A stretch of DNA of 11,119 nt from Actinomycetota bacterium (lineage in GTDB: Bacteria; Actinomycetota; Acidimicrobiia; Acidimicrobiales; SZUA-35), in NCBI GenBank assembly GCA_027730885.1, contig JAQCHM010000067.1, positions 1 through 11,119 on the forward strand. The letters run 5' to 3'. Each line of letters opens with the position of its first letter. The first letter of the stretch is position 1. A program made the translations under genes and the position numbers. Under the pieces are notes generated by a model. The model ran no database searches. It had not been told where the DNA came from and was given only the letters and a program-made list of their open reading frames with translations. Positions 1-6,234 of the stretch are shown here, one piece after another.

Positions 1-157
1 CTGTCGAGTCGGCGGCGTCGCTTCCACCCGAGCCGGCGTCCGAGCCGCTGCTGCCGCACGCCGCGGCAACAAGCGTCAGCGCCGCCATGAGGGCGGCCAT
101 CATCCGAAGCGACCGCCAACGCGGCTCGGGCGATCGAGTTCCTTTACGGCTTATCAT
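1..157 (-). CDS. N-terminus of a lipoprotein, possibly an ABC solute-binding protein (partial)
   Basis: This gene is cut by the left edge of the window, so only its first 52 codons are visible. The protein starts MISRKGTRSPEPRWRSLRMM, a basic n-region. A hydrophobic stretch (about residues 19-33) follows, then a lipobox-like LVAAAC with the lipidated cysteine at residue 34. After it comes a Gly/Ser/Asp-rich linker (GSSGSDAGSGGSDAADS). This is the classic layout of an exported, membrane-anchored lipoprotein. In actinobacteria this head most often belongs to a substrate-binding protein of an ABC transporter, but the ligand-binding domain lies outside the window, so that is inference. The ATG is supported by an upstream purine-rich AAGGGGAG (about 161-168). 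No stop interrupts the frame to base 1. Being next to CoA catabolism genes would fit an uptake role. Confidence 0.8.
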   Translation of the reverse strand, partial: MISRKGTRSPEPRWRSLRMMAALMAALTLVAAACGSSGSDAGSGGSDAADST

Positions 158-259
158 TTTCTCCCCTTCGTTGATTTCGTGTGATCCGTCACTGGACCAC
201 CAGGGAAGACCCGGTCCCCGCTTGGGATCAGGCTGGCCCCCAGCGGGCGTCACCAGAGC

Positions 260-286
260 ACAAAGCGGCGAGGCCCGCCACTTTGT
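260..286 (-). terminator. Stem-loop in the leader between the small membrane protein and the lipoprotein gene
   Basis: Arms ACAAAGCGGCG (260-270) and CGCCACTTTGT (276-286) pair over 11 positions with one wobble-type mismatch around a 5-base loop. CCAG/CTGG can extend the stem beyond a small bulge. The hairpin begins about 35 bases past the stop of the leftward gene at 321-443 and lies upstream of the lipoprotein start. It therefore probably ends leftward transcription before the lipoprotein promoter. There is no long T-tract, though the outer stem (ACAAAG/CTTTGT) is A/T-rich. A second, weaker inverted repeat (CCCGCT at 217-222, AGCGGG at 242-247) lies further along the same leader. It could instead be a leader structure that regulates the lipoprotein gene. 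Confidence 0.5.
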
Positions 287-320
287 CTGGACATTGTGAT
301 CCCAAAGGCGACGCGGCCCG

Positions 321-443
321 TCAGGAGATGATCTGAATGGCCGCGAAGATCAGAAGGGCAACGGCCAGGAGCATGATCGCCAGCGATGCGAGACCGTCGC
401 GATGCGTCCCCTCGTGCGGTGTCTGTCGGCGCTCCTGAGTCAT
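321..443 (-). CDS. Small single-span membrane protein (40 aa), function unknown
   Basis: This is a 40-residue open frame starting MTQERRQTPHEGTHRDG, a charged and polar N-terminal segment. A single hydrophobic helix (about residues 18-39, with LASLAIMLLAVALLIFAAIQ) then runs to the stop codon. The protein would sit in the membrane with almost nothing after the helix. It begins 46 bases downstream of the fused CoA-transferase stop and reads in the same direction, so it may be the last gene of that operon. No Shine-Dalgarno sequence precedes the ATG. A TAGCAT hexamer ends 7 bases before the start, which fits a leaderless transcript. I recognise no family. The sharp split into polar and hydrophobic halves and the clean stop favour a real gene, but it is short enough that chance cannot be excluded. 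Confidence 0.5.
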   Translation of the reverse strand: MTQERRQTPHEGTHRDGLASLAIMLLAVALLIFAAIQIIS

Positions 444-456
444 GAGGCAGATGCTA
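444..456 (-). promoter_or_regulatory. Possible -10 element for a leaderless small-protein transcript
   Basis: On the minus strand TAGCAT (456-451) matches the actinobacterial -10 pattern TANNNT. It is followed by 7 bases and then the ATG at 443, the spacing expected when transcription starts at the first base of the start codon. No convincing -35 hexamer is seen. This is a motif match only. Confidence 0.3.
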
Positions 457-489
457 CGTCGCCCGTTGCGCGAGTGGGCAACCCGCTGA

Positions 490-2802
490 TCACCCCACGC
501 CGGGGTTGATGGGCGCGTCGGCGATGACGCCGGCCTCGGCGAGGGCGGCGAGCTCTCGGTCGCCGAGACCGAGCGGGGTGAGAAGCTCGAGGTTGTGTTC
601 GCCGAACCACGGGGACCGGACCATCTCGTGCGCCGTACCGGTGACCCGGCGCCAGGTCGGTCCGCTCTGGCGGTACGGGTGCATCTTCTCGTTGGGCACG
701 ACGCGCCAGAACCCGCGAGCGTGCAACTGGGTGTCGTCGTGCATGCGGTGGGTGTCGACGACGACCGACGCCGGAATGCCCGCGGCCTGGCAGCGGTCGG
801 CAACGTGTTCGGGCTCCTGCCCGTTGGTCCAGTCGCTGATGACCGTGTCCAGCTCGTCCTGCCGCGCATGGCGCTGGGCCAGGTCCAGCGACGCCAGGTC
901 ACGACGGCCGACGAGATCGGCGAGCGCGGACCACTGCTCGTCGGTGCGGACCGAGAGCACGACCCACCGATCGTCCGACGGATCACCGGCCGGGTAGGAG
1001 CCCTGGGGAGCGAAGCCCGGGTGTCGGTTGCCACGGAAGCCCGGGTCTTCGCCTCGCGCCGCAGCCACGAAGGCGGGACCGGCCATCACCGAAGCGGTCT
1101 CGCGTTGGGCCAGATCGACGTGGCGACCGGTCCCGAAGCGGTCGCGGGCGATGAGCGAGAGAGCCACGGCCGCGACCGCGTTCAACCCGCCGACGGGGTC
1201 GCCGTAGGAGATCCCCGACTTCACCGGCACGTCGTCGTCGCCATACCCGGTGAGCGACATGAGGCCGGACATCATCTCGATGATGGGCCCGAAGCCGACG
1301 TGGTTGCGAAGCGGACCGTTCTTGCCGAACCCGGCCATGGAGACGAGCACCAGGTCGTTGTTGGCGGCGCGCAGCACTTCATCGGTGAGTCCCAGGTTGT
1401 CCATCACGTCGGCGCGGTAGTTCTCGATCACCACGTCGGCGTCGGCGACCAGCCGAAGGAAGACCTCACGTCCGGCGGGTTGTGCAAGGTCGAGGGTCAG
1501 GGACTTCTTCGAGTGGTTGTACTCGTTGAAGTAGTACGCGCTGTTCCAGGGGTCGGGGATCGAGGGGTCCTGGGGAACGAGGGTGCGGATGTTGTCCCAC
1601 GCACTCGGCGATTCGATCTTCACGATCTCGGCCCCGAGTTCGGCCAGCAGCTTGGTGGCGTACGGGCCGGCCCACATCATGGTGAGGTCGAGGACACGCA
1701 GACCGGCGAGGGGTAGGCCGGTCACCTCCGGTTCGCGGATCGTTGGTCGGGTGGCGTCGGGCGTTGGGGAGGACGCCGGCACCCAGCCGAGGCCGGGGAA
1801 CGGGCGGCCTGGCACACGAATCGGTCCGGTGTCCGCGGTGCCGATGTCGTCGAAGAACTCGCGGAGGGCGTAGGCCTCGTCGGCCAGCAGCTCGCGCGGC
1901 GTTCGCACCGCGCCGAAGGGGACGCGGTGGACGGGCGACAGGGCGACGAGCTCGTCCTTGGTCCGTTCGATCATGAACGACATGACGTGGGCCAACAGCT
2001 CGTCGTTGTGTTCGGCTCGGATGAGCGGGTCGACGAAGCGTTCGTCCGTCGCCACGCCGTCCTCGAAGAGTCGGAGGAACGCCGGGGCCTGGCGTTCGAG
2101 GCAGCAGACCCCGCCGAAGCCGTCGGCGCAGCGGTAGACGCCCCAGGTGGCGCGGACGCTGTTGCCGAGGCGGGTGACGGGGGCCTGGAGCGAGTACTCA
2201 CTCTGGGCGCCGTAGAGCTCGGGCATGGACGCGGCGCACTCCTGCATCGAGAGATCGAGCCATTCGCCCCGGCTGGTGCGACCTCGGCCGAGGAGCAGTG
2301 CGGTGGTCGCGGCGAAGGCATGGAGACCTCCGAGGAAGAACGCCTGCGAGCCGCCGGTGACGAGCGGGCTCCGGTAAGGCTCGCCCGTCAGGCTCATCAG
2401 CGACCCGGCCGCGAACTGCACGGCCGGTGTCGTGCGCCAATGGGAGCGGGGCCCGGTCTGGCCGAACGGAGTGATCGAGGTGATGATCAGTTGCGGGTGG
2501 CGCTGTCGGAGCTCGAGCGGGTCGAGGCCGTTGGCGGCCAACCAACCCGGTGCCTGGTCTTCGATCAGCACGTCGGCACTCGCGACCAACGCTGCGAGGT
2601 CGACGTCGGCCAGCGCGACGCGCTCGGCCCCCGTGACGAGGAAAGCGGTCTCGTCGGGGTCGAGGAGATCCCCGTCGGCGGGGACCTCGACCCGGATCCG
2701 TCGGGCCCCGAAGCCGCGGAGCTGTCGTGCGCAGAAACCGGCGGGGATACCGCCGCCGATTTCGACGACCGTCATCCCGGCCAGAGGTGGTAGTTCAGCC
2801 AT
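490..2802 (-). CDS. Tandem-fused class III (CaiB/BaiF) CoA-transferase, 770 aa
   Basis: This large protein consists of two CaiB/BaiF (family III CoA-transferase) modules in one chain. Such enzymes move CoA between carboxylic acids through an aspartyl-CoA intermediate. Module 1 covers about residues 5-350 and module 2 about 362-765, starting LPLAGLRVLDLTMMWAGPYA. Module 2 keeps the family hallmarks: the LLAELGAEIVKIESP nucleotide-binding segment (about 385-399), NHSKKSLTLDL (429-439) and the catalytic aspartate in YGDPVGGL (Asp535). In module 1 the matching loop reads AFFLGGL, with Phe155 where the aspartate should be. Module 1 therefore looks catalytically inactive and structural. Single-domain members are about 400 residues, so 770 fits two copies. 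The frame stays open upstream to about 3285, but homology begins at MAELPPLAGMTVVEIGG, so the ATG at 2802 was chosen. No Shine-Dalgarno sequence precedes it. The substrate is unknown. It is probably transcribed with the crotonase gene upstream or from its own promoter in the 248-base gap. Confidence 0.87.
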   Translation of the reverse strand: MAELPPLAGMTVVEIGGGIPAGFCARQLRGFGARRIRVEVPADGDLLDPDETAFLVTGAERVALADVDLAALVASADVLIEDQAPGWLAANGLDPLELRQRHPQLIITSITPFGQTGPRSHWRTTPAVQFAAGSLMSLTGEPYRSPLVTGGSQAFFLGGLHAFAATTALLLGRGRTSRGEWLDLSMQECAASMPELYGAQSEYSLQAPVTRLGNSVRATWGVYRCADGFGGVCCLERQAPAFLRLFEDGVATDERFVDPLIRAEHNDELLAHVMSFMIERTKDELVALSPVHRVPFGAVRTPRELLADEAYALREFFDDIGTADTGPIRVPGRPFPGLGWVPASSPTPDATRPTIREPEVTGLPLAGLRVLDLTMMWAGPYATKLLAELGAEIVKIESPSAWDNIRTLVPQDPSIPDPWNSAYYFNEYNHSKKSLTLDLAQPAGREVFLRLVADADVVIENYRADVMDNLGLTDEVLRAANNDLVLVSMAGFGKNGPLRNHVGFGPIIEMMSGLMSLTGYGDDDVPVKSGISYGDPVGGLNAVAAVALSLIARDRFGTGRHVDLAQRETASVMAGPAFVAAARGEDPGFRGNRHPGFAPQGSYPAGDPSDDRWVVLSVRTDEQWSALADLVGRRDLASLDLAQRHARQDELDTVISDWTNGQEPEHVADRCQAAGIPASVVVDTHRMHDDTQLHARGFWRVVPNEKMHPYRQSGPTWRRVTGTAHEMVRSPWFGEHNLELLTPLGLGDRELAALAEAGVIADAPINPGVG

Positions 2803-2877
2803 CGGCCGATCTTGGTTCAGCCGTCCGTCAGGAACGAATCGAACCCCACCCACCTCGTTCTGCTCCACAGCCTCCTT

Positions 2878-2926
2878 CTGCAGTGCAGCCACCGCCGAAA
2901 CCCCGGTCCGTGTACTGCAGAACGGC
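2878..2926. repeat. 49-bp imperfect palindromic repeat, copy 1
   Basis: This copy matches the one at 2939-2987 at 46 of 49 positions, and the last 36 bases (from ACCGCCGAAACC) are identical. It is an imperfect palindrome. CTGCAGTGCA (2878-2887) pairs with TGTACTGCAG (2911-2920) with one G-T wobble, and two flanking T/A pairs lengthen the stem to 12 bp. An inner ACCG/CGGT pair is also possible. It lies in the gap between the crotonase gene and the fused CoA-transferase. It looks like a small dispersed intergenic palindrome (REP-like), a protein-binding site or an RNA hairpin. The class cannot be assigned from two copies. Confidence 0.8.
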
Positions 2927-2938
2927 CGGCGTTCCGAA

Positions 2939-2987
2939 CTGCGGTACAGCGACCGCCGAAACCCCGGTCCGTGTACTGCAGAACGGC
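2939..2987. repeat. 49-bp imperfect palindromic repeat, copy 2
   Basis: This is the second copy of the element at 2878-2926, in direct orientation and 61 bases away, with only 12 unrelated bases between the copies. The arms are CTGCGGTACA (2939-2948) and TGTACTGCAG (2972-2981). Its single non-Watson-Crick position is again a G-T wobble, but at a different step of the stem from copy 1. The three differences from copy 1 all fall in the left 13 bases. Confidence 0.8.
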
Positions 2988-3050
2988 TGGGGTGGGCCGG
3001 TCCTTCGGCCGTCGTCGGCGCGAATCGTCGACGACGACGTCTCCCGCCCT

Positions 3051-3942
3051 TTACTCCTCGTGGTGGGCGTCGCGGTTCTGGAAGGCTTCCTTGGTGCCGC
3101 CGTCGCGGCGAGCCCGGAAGAAGTTGAACTCGCCCTCGTCGAACTTGACGTTGGTGCCCAAGGCGTGACCGACCATGCCGGCGTGGATGTAGCCGCTGAT
3201 GCCGAGTTGGGCCAGTGGCATGTTGTGCGCGGCCTTGCCCATGACCAACGCATCCTTGGCATTGCGGCAGACCTTCTCGACCCACACCGCCACGGTGGCG
3301 TCGAGTCGGTCCTCAGGAACGGACCGGTTGACCAAGCCGATCTGCTCGGCGGTCGGGCCGTCGAACTGGTCACCGAAGAGGAGGATCTCCCTTGCCTTCT
3401 TGGGCCCGTACAGGACGATCAGGTGAGCAAGATTGAAGGTGTTGCCGGCCAGACCCAACCGTTGCTCTGCGTGGCTGAATCGGGTGGTGTCGGCGCACAG
3501 GGCGAGGTCGGACACCTCGACGAGGAACATCCCGATGCCGACGCAGTGCCCATGGACCTGGGCAATGACGGGTTTGGCCGATGTCTGGAACGCCTCGACG
3601 GCTCGGCCGAGCCTGCGGTCGACGGCAAGCCTTGCCCGTTGACTGAGGCGGGGCGGACGTTTGCCCGGTTCGGCGCCGACGTGTCCGTAGTGGATGGCGA
3701 TGTCCTCGAAGTCGTCGCCGACACAGAACGACCCGCCGTTGCCCCGCAGCACGATGACCCTGACGTCGTCGTCGTCCTCGGTGGATCAGCTCGACCAGGC
3801 GGTCGAGGGCCGCGAACGGAAGGGCGTTGCCCTTCTCGGGACGGTCCAGGACGAGATGGACGACCGCTCCGTCCTTCTCGTAGAGCACCTCCTGCTCGGT
3901 CCGACTCGGCGAGGCGGTCTCGGTTGACGGGTCGGGGCTCAT
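3051..3942 (-). pseudogene. Enoyl-CoA hydratase/isomerase (crotonase) family protein, interrupted by an apparent frameshift
   Basis: This is a crotonase-fold protein split over two frames. The N-terminal 54 residues (MSPDPSTETA, then VVHLVLDRPEKGNAL) read from the ATG at 3942. The rest (EDDDDVRVIVLRGNGGSFCV onward, to the TAA at 3051) reads in the other frame from 3779. The junction falls at 3779-3788, at a CCACCGAGG followed by GAC repeats. Restored length is about 297 residues, normal for the family. Without correction, translation from 3942 runs out of frame to 3370. The first oxyanion-hole loop (GGSFCVGDD) and the second (HGHCVGIGM) are visible. Rat hydratase Glu164 has a counterpart in SHAEQRLGLAG (GAG at 3465-3467), but Glu144 is replaced by Phe (3525-3527). 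Plain hydratase activity is therefore doubtful, and an isomerase, hydrolase or other crotonase reaction is possible. The start has AAGGA at good spacing, and its ATGA overlaps the stop of the CoA-transferase upstream. A sequencing error would make this an intact gene. Confidence 0.8.
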
Positions 3943-5110
3943 CGTTTTCCTTCGATCTCGGCGAGGATCTCCTCGGTGTGTTGGCCCAGGTCGGGTGCGT
4001 CGGTCACGCGGCCGCGGGTCTCGCCGTCGAAGCGAATCGGTGCGCCGACTGAACGTCCTCGGTCGACCCCGTCGGGGCCGGCCACCTGGACCCACGCACC
4101 CGCGGCCTCTGCTTGAGCATCGGCCGCGACCTCGAGTGGGGTCTGGACCGGCCCCCACCAGACGTCGTGCTCGGCGAAACGCTGGGACCACTCCGCGAGT
4201 GGCCGCCGAACGAACTCGGCATCGAGCTCGGCGATGAACGCCGCACGGTTCCTACCGACGGCCCGGGCGTCGGCGAAGCGCTCGTCGTCCAGAAGCTCGG
4301 GACGTCCGACGGCGGCGATCACCGCCGGTAGGTGGCGGTCGGCCTCGACGCCGACCAGGACGAACCAATGATCGTCGGAGGTGCGGTAGACGTTGAACAG
4401 TGGCGTGCGGCTCTCATTTCGGTCCGCAACCGGTTTTGGGGCTGCACCGTTGGCGGCCATGCCGATTTCGCCGGCCAGCGACCACATACCCGATCGTAGG
4501 AGCGAGGCCTCGACGAAGCGACCGCGCCCGGTGTGGTGGCGGTCGTTGACGGCGGCAAGAACGCCGGCCACCGCGGACATGGCGGTGAACATGTCGCCCA
4601 GCCCGTTCATGAAGGGTGCCGGCGACGAGCCTGGCGGCGTCAGCTGGTGCAGGACGCCGGCCCGGCCGAAGAACGCGGCCAGGTCGTAGCCAGCGGCCTC
4701 GCGCTCGGGGCCTTCCCACCCGTAGGCGGTCACCGAGCAGTACACCAGTCGAGGATGACGGTCGGTCGCGAGGGCGGGGGCGAGACCGAGACGTTCCAGA
4801 GCGCCGGGGCGGAGATTGGTGACGAACACGTCGGCCCGCGACAACAGCGCCTCGCGCACGTCTCGCCCAGTCGTGGTCGCCAGGTCGAGTTCGACGGATC
4901 GCTTGCCCCGGTTGACCGCCGAGAACGATGGTGCGTGCGCGGCCGGCGAATCCGGCGGCGGGCGGAACAGGTGGCGCATCGGGTCGCCGCCGGTCGTCTC
5001 CACCTTGATGACATCAGCCCCCAGTCGGCCAGTACGCCGCCGACCGCGGGTCCCGCCCCCCAATGGGCGAGCTCGACGACCTGCAACTGCTCGAGGGGAC
5101 CCGCGCCCAT
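3939..5110 (-). pseudogene. Class III (CaiB/BaiF) CoA-transferase, interrupted by an apparent frameshift
   Basis: This single-module family III CoA-transferase would be 390 residues once one frameshift is repaired. The N-terminus (MGAGPLEQLQVVELAHWGAG, continuing through GGVLADW) reads from 5110. The continuation (GADVIKVETTGGDPMRHLF onward) reads in another frame from about 5020. The break sits in a run of five G (minus strand, 5018-5022). One more G would give the expected LADWGADVIKVE, the family's nucleotide-binding segment. As written, translation stops at 4730 after 126 residues. The catalytic aspartate is present in NGLGDMFTAM (about residue 173 after repair), and TGRGRFVEASLL is also typical. 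ATG 5110 is preferred because GGAG (5118-5121) sits 7 bases upstream; ATG 5128 is an in-frame alternative. It starts 32 bases after the oxidoreductase stop (14 bases if ATG 5128 is used). Its TGA overlaps the crotonase start, so the pair is likely translationally coupled. Confidence 0.85.
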
Positions 5111-5142
5111 CGGGTTGCTCCGGTCCATCTCGGCATCGATGG

Positions 5143-6213
5143 TCAGAGGTGGGGGAGGATCTCTTCGGCGACCTGTTCGAGGACCTCGTAGCGGGGATCG
5201 AACGGGGGCAGGACCATCAGTTGGTCGAGGCCCTCGTCGCCCAGAACGCCCAGCCGATCGACGATCTCCTCGACCGTGCCGATGATGCAGGTTGCCTCCA
5301 TCAGCTCCTTCGACACGAACTGCTCCTCGTCGGGCATGACCCAACAGTTGTGGCCCTGGTGGACGTACTGGTGTCGGACCTCGGCCGGGATTGCCTCCAT
5401 CTTCTGCACGTAGGCGTCCCATCGGGGCATACCGGCCGCGGCCGGCTGCTTGCCGTAGTTGCGGACCTGGTCGTAGCTGTAGTGCATCGAGGCCATGGCG
5501 AAGGCGCCGCACAGACGTTTCACCCGATCGGAGTCGCGCGCCTCGCCTGGTTCGAGGACGACGATGGTGGTGAGCGACGAAGTGAAGTAGCTGCTGCGGT
5601 CGAGGTCTCGACCGGCCTCCGACGCGCCGGCCTCGATCATGCCCCACACCCGCAGCATCCCGCCCGCTCGAGGCGGGACCGACAGCACCGCGCCGTCGCC
5701 ATGCTTTCCGGCCAACGCCAGGGACTTGGGACCGAAGCCCGAGACGTACATCGGGATCCGGTGCTCGAAGTCGACGAATCCCTTGTCGGGCATGATGTGG
5801 CGCACCGGTGACACGCGGCCCCGCCACCGGAAGTCCGCTTCCTCACCGCGTAGCAGGGGGCCGAGGACGGTGAGGTATTCGTCGAACTCGGCGATGGGCA
5901 TGGGTTTGTGGCCCATGATGCGCATGGCGGTGTTGCCGGTGCCGATGCCGAGGAAGGTACGCCCGGGCGCCATGGCGTTGATGGTGGCAATGCTCGCCGC
6001 GGTGACCGGAGCCGGCCGAGTGGCGGCGACCGACACGCCGGTACCGACCTGGATGGTGGACGTGCGGGCTGCGACCAGAGCGAGAGTGGCGTAGGGGTCG
6101 GACCAGATCATGTGGCTGTCGGCCAGCCATGCGTGGGTGTAGCCGAGTTGCTCGGCTCGGACGACGTAGTCGATGTCGTCGATCTTCGAAGCAATACAGA
6201 CCGCAAGTTGCAT
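5143..6213 (-). CDS. LLM-class (luciferase-like) oxidoreductase, probably F420-dependent, 356 aa
   Basis: This is a TIM-barrel protein of the bacterial luciferase-like superfamily, close in type to actinobacterial F420-dependent oxidoreductases and methylenetetrahydromethanopterin-reductase-like proteins. Visible features are the first strand and helix (MQLAVCIASKIDDIDYVVRA), AEQLGYTHAWLADSH (20-34), SDPYATLALVAARTSTIQVG (38-57), the GIGTGNTAMRIMGHKP loop (89-104), and RIPMYVSGFGPKSLALAGKH (152-171) followed by GDGAV, the usual cofactor-side segment. Length fits the family. F420 rather than FMN is inferred from the likely phylum and family, not from a diagnostic residue. It would reduce or oxidise a small organic substrate in the cytoplasm. 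It heads the leftward cluster and starts 21 bases from the divergent gene at 6235. No Shine-Dalgarno sequence precedes its ATG. The frame is open upstream, but that extension runs antisense to the neighbour and has no homology. Confidence 0.88.
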   Translation of the reverse strand: MQLAVCIASKIDDIDYVVRAEQLGYTHAWLADSHMIWSDPYATLALVAARTSTIQVGTGVSVAATRPAPVTAASIATINAMAPGRTFLGIGTGNTAMRIMGHKPMPIAEFDEYLTVLGPLLRGEEADFRWRGRVSPVRHIMPDKGFVDFEHRIPMYVSGFGPKSLALAGKHGDGAVLSVPPRAGGMLRVWGMIEAGASEAGRDLDRSSYFTSSLTTIVVLEPGEARDSDRVKRLCGAFAMASMHYSYDQVRNYGKQPAAAGMPRWDAYVQKMEAIPAEVRHQYVHQGHNCWVMPDEEQFVSKELMEATCIIGTVEEIVDRLGVLGDEGLDQLMVLPPFDPRYEVLEQVAEEILPHL

Positions 6214-6234
6214 GCGGGTTACGCTCGCGCGCCT
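6214..6234. promoter_or_regulatory. 21-bp divergent start region with possible overlapping -10 elements
   Basis: The starts of the leftward oxidoreductase (ATG at 6213) and the rightward gene (ATG at 6235) are only 21 bases apart, and neither has a Shine-Dalgarno sequence. On the plus strand TACGCT (6220-6225) fits TANNNT and ends 9 bases before the ATG. On the minus strand TAACCC (6221-6216) is a poorer match and ends 2 bases before its ATG. The two share the central TA. Leaderless transcripts in one or both directions are possible. The -35 regions would have to lie inside the opposite coding sequence. Confidence 0.4.

Noticed and set aside
87..299. Plus-strand 70-residue open frame over the lipoprotein start and leader.
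   Set aside because: It has no homology or ribosome-binding site and overlaps a convincing signal peptide on the other strand and the leader hairpin.
595..1716. Long plus-strand open frame of 373 codons opposite the fused CoA-transferase.
   Set aside because: It is an antisense shadow typical of high-GC DNA. Its translation has no recognisable domain, while the minus strand gives a clear family.
2878..2987. A two-repeat CRISPR array (36-bp identical core, 25-bp spacing).
   Set aside because: There are only two copies, the similarity extends 13 bases left of the core into the would-be spacer, and no further repeats or cas genes are present. It is better read as a duplicated palindrome.
3010..3036. 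CGTCGTC/GACGACG inverted repeat just after the crotonase stop as a terminator.
   Set aside because: The arms are simple GAC-type repeats with a 13-base loop and no T-tract, so a chance match in high-GC sequence is likely.
2803..3285. N-terminal extension of the fused CoA-transferase by 161 residues.
   Set aside because: The frame is open but runs through the palindromic repeats and antisense to nothing conserved. The peptide is Arg/Gly/Pro-rich with no homology, and family homology begins right after the ATG at 2802.
3770..3790. Programmed ribosomal frameshifting in the crotonase gene.
   Set aside because: There is no recognised slippery heptamer, rare-codon pause or downstream structure typical of programmed sites. 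A plain indel explains it more simply.
2727..4052. Plus-strand open frame of 441 codons opposite the crotonase gene.
   Set aside because: It is a shadow frame spanning the repeats and the antisense of two genes, with low-complexity Arg/Pro/Val composition and no motif.
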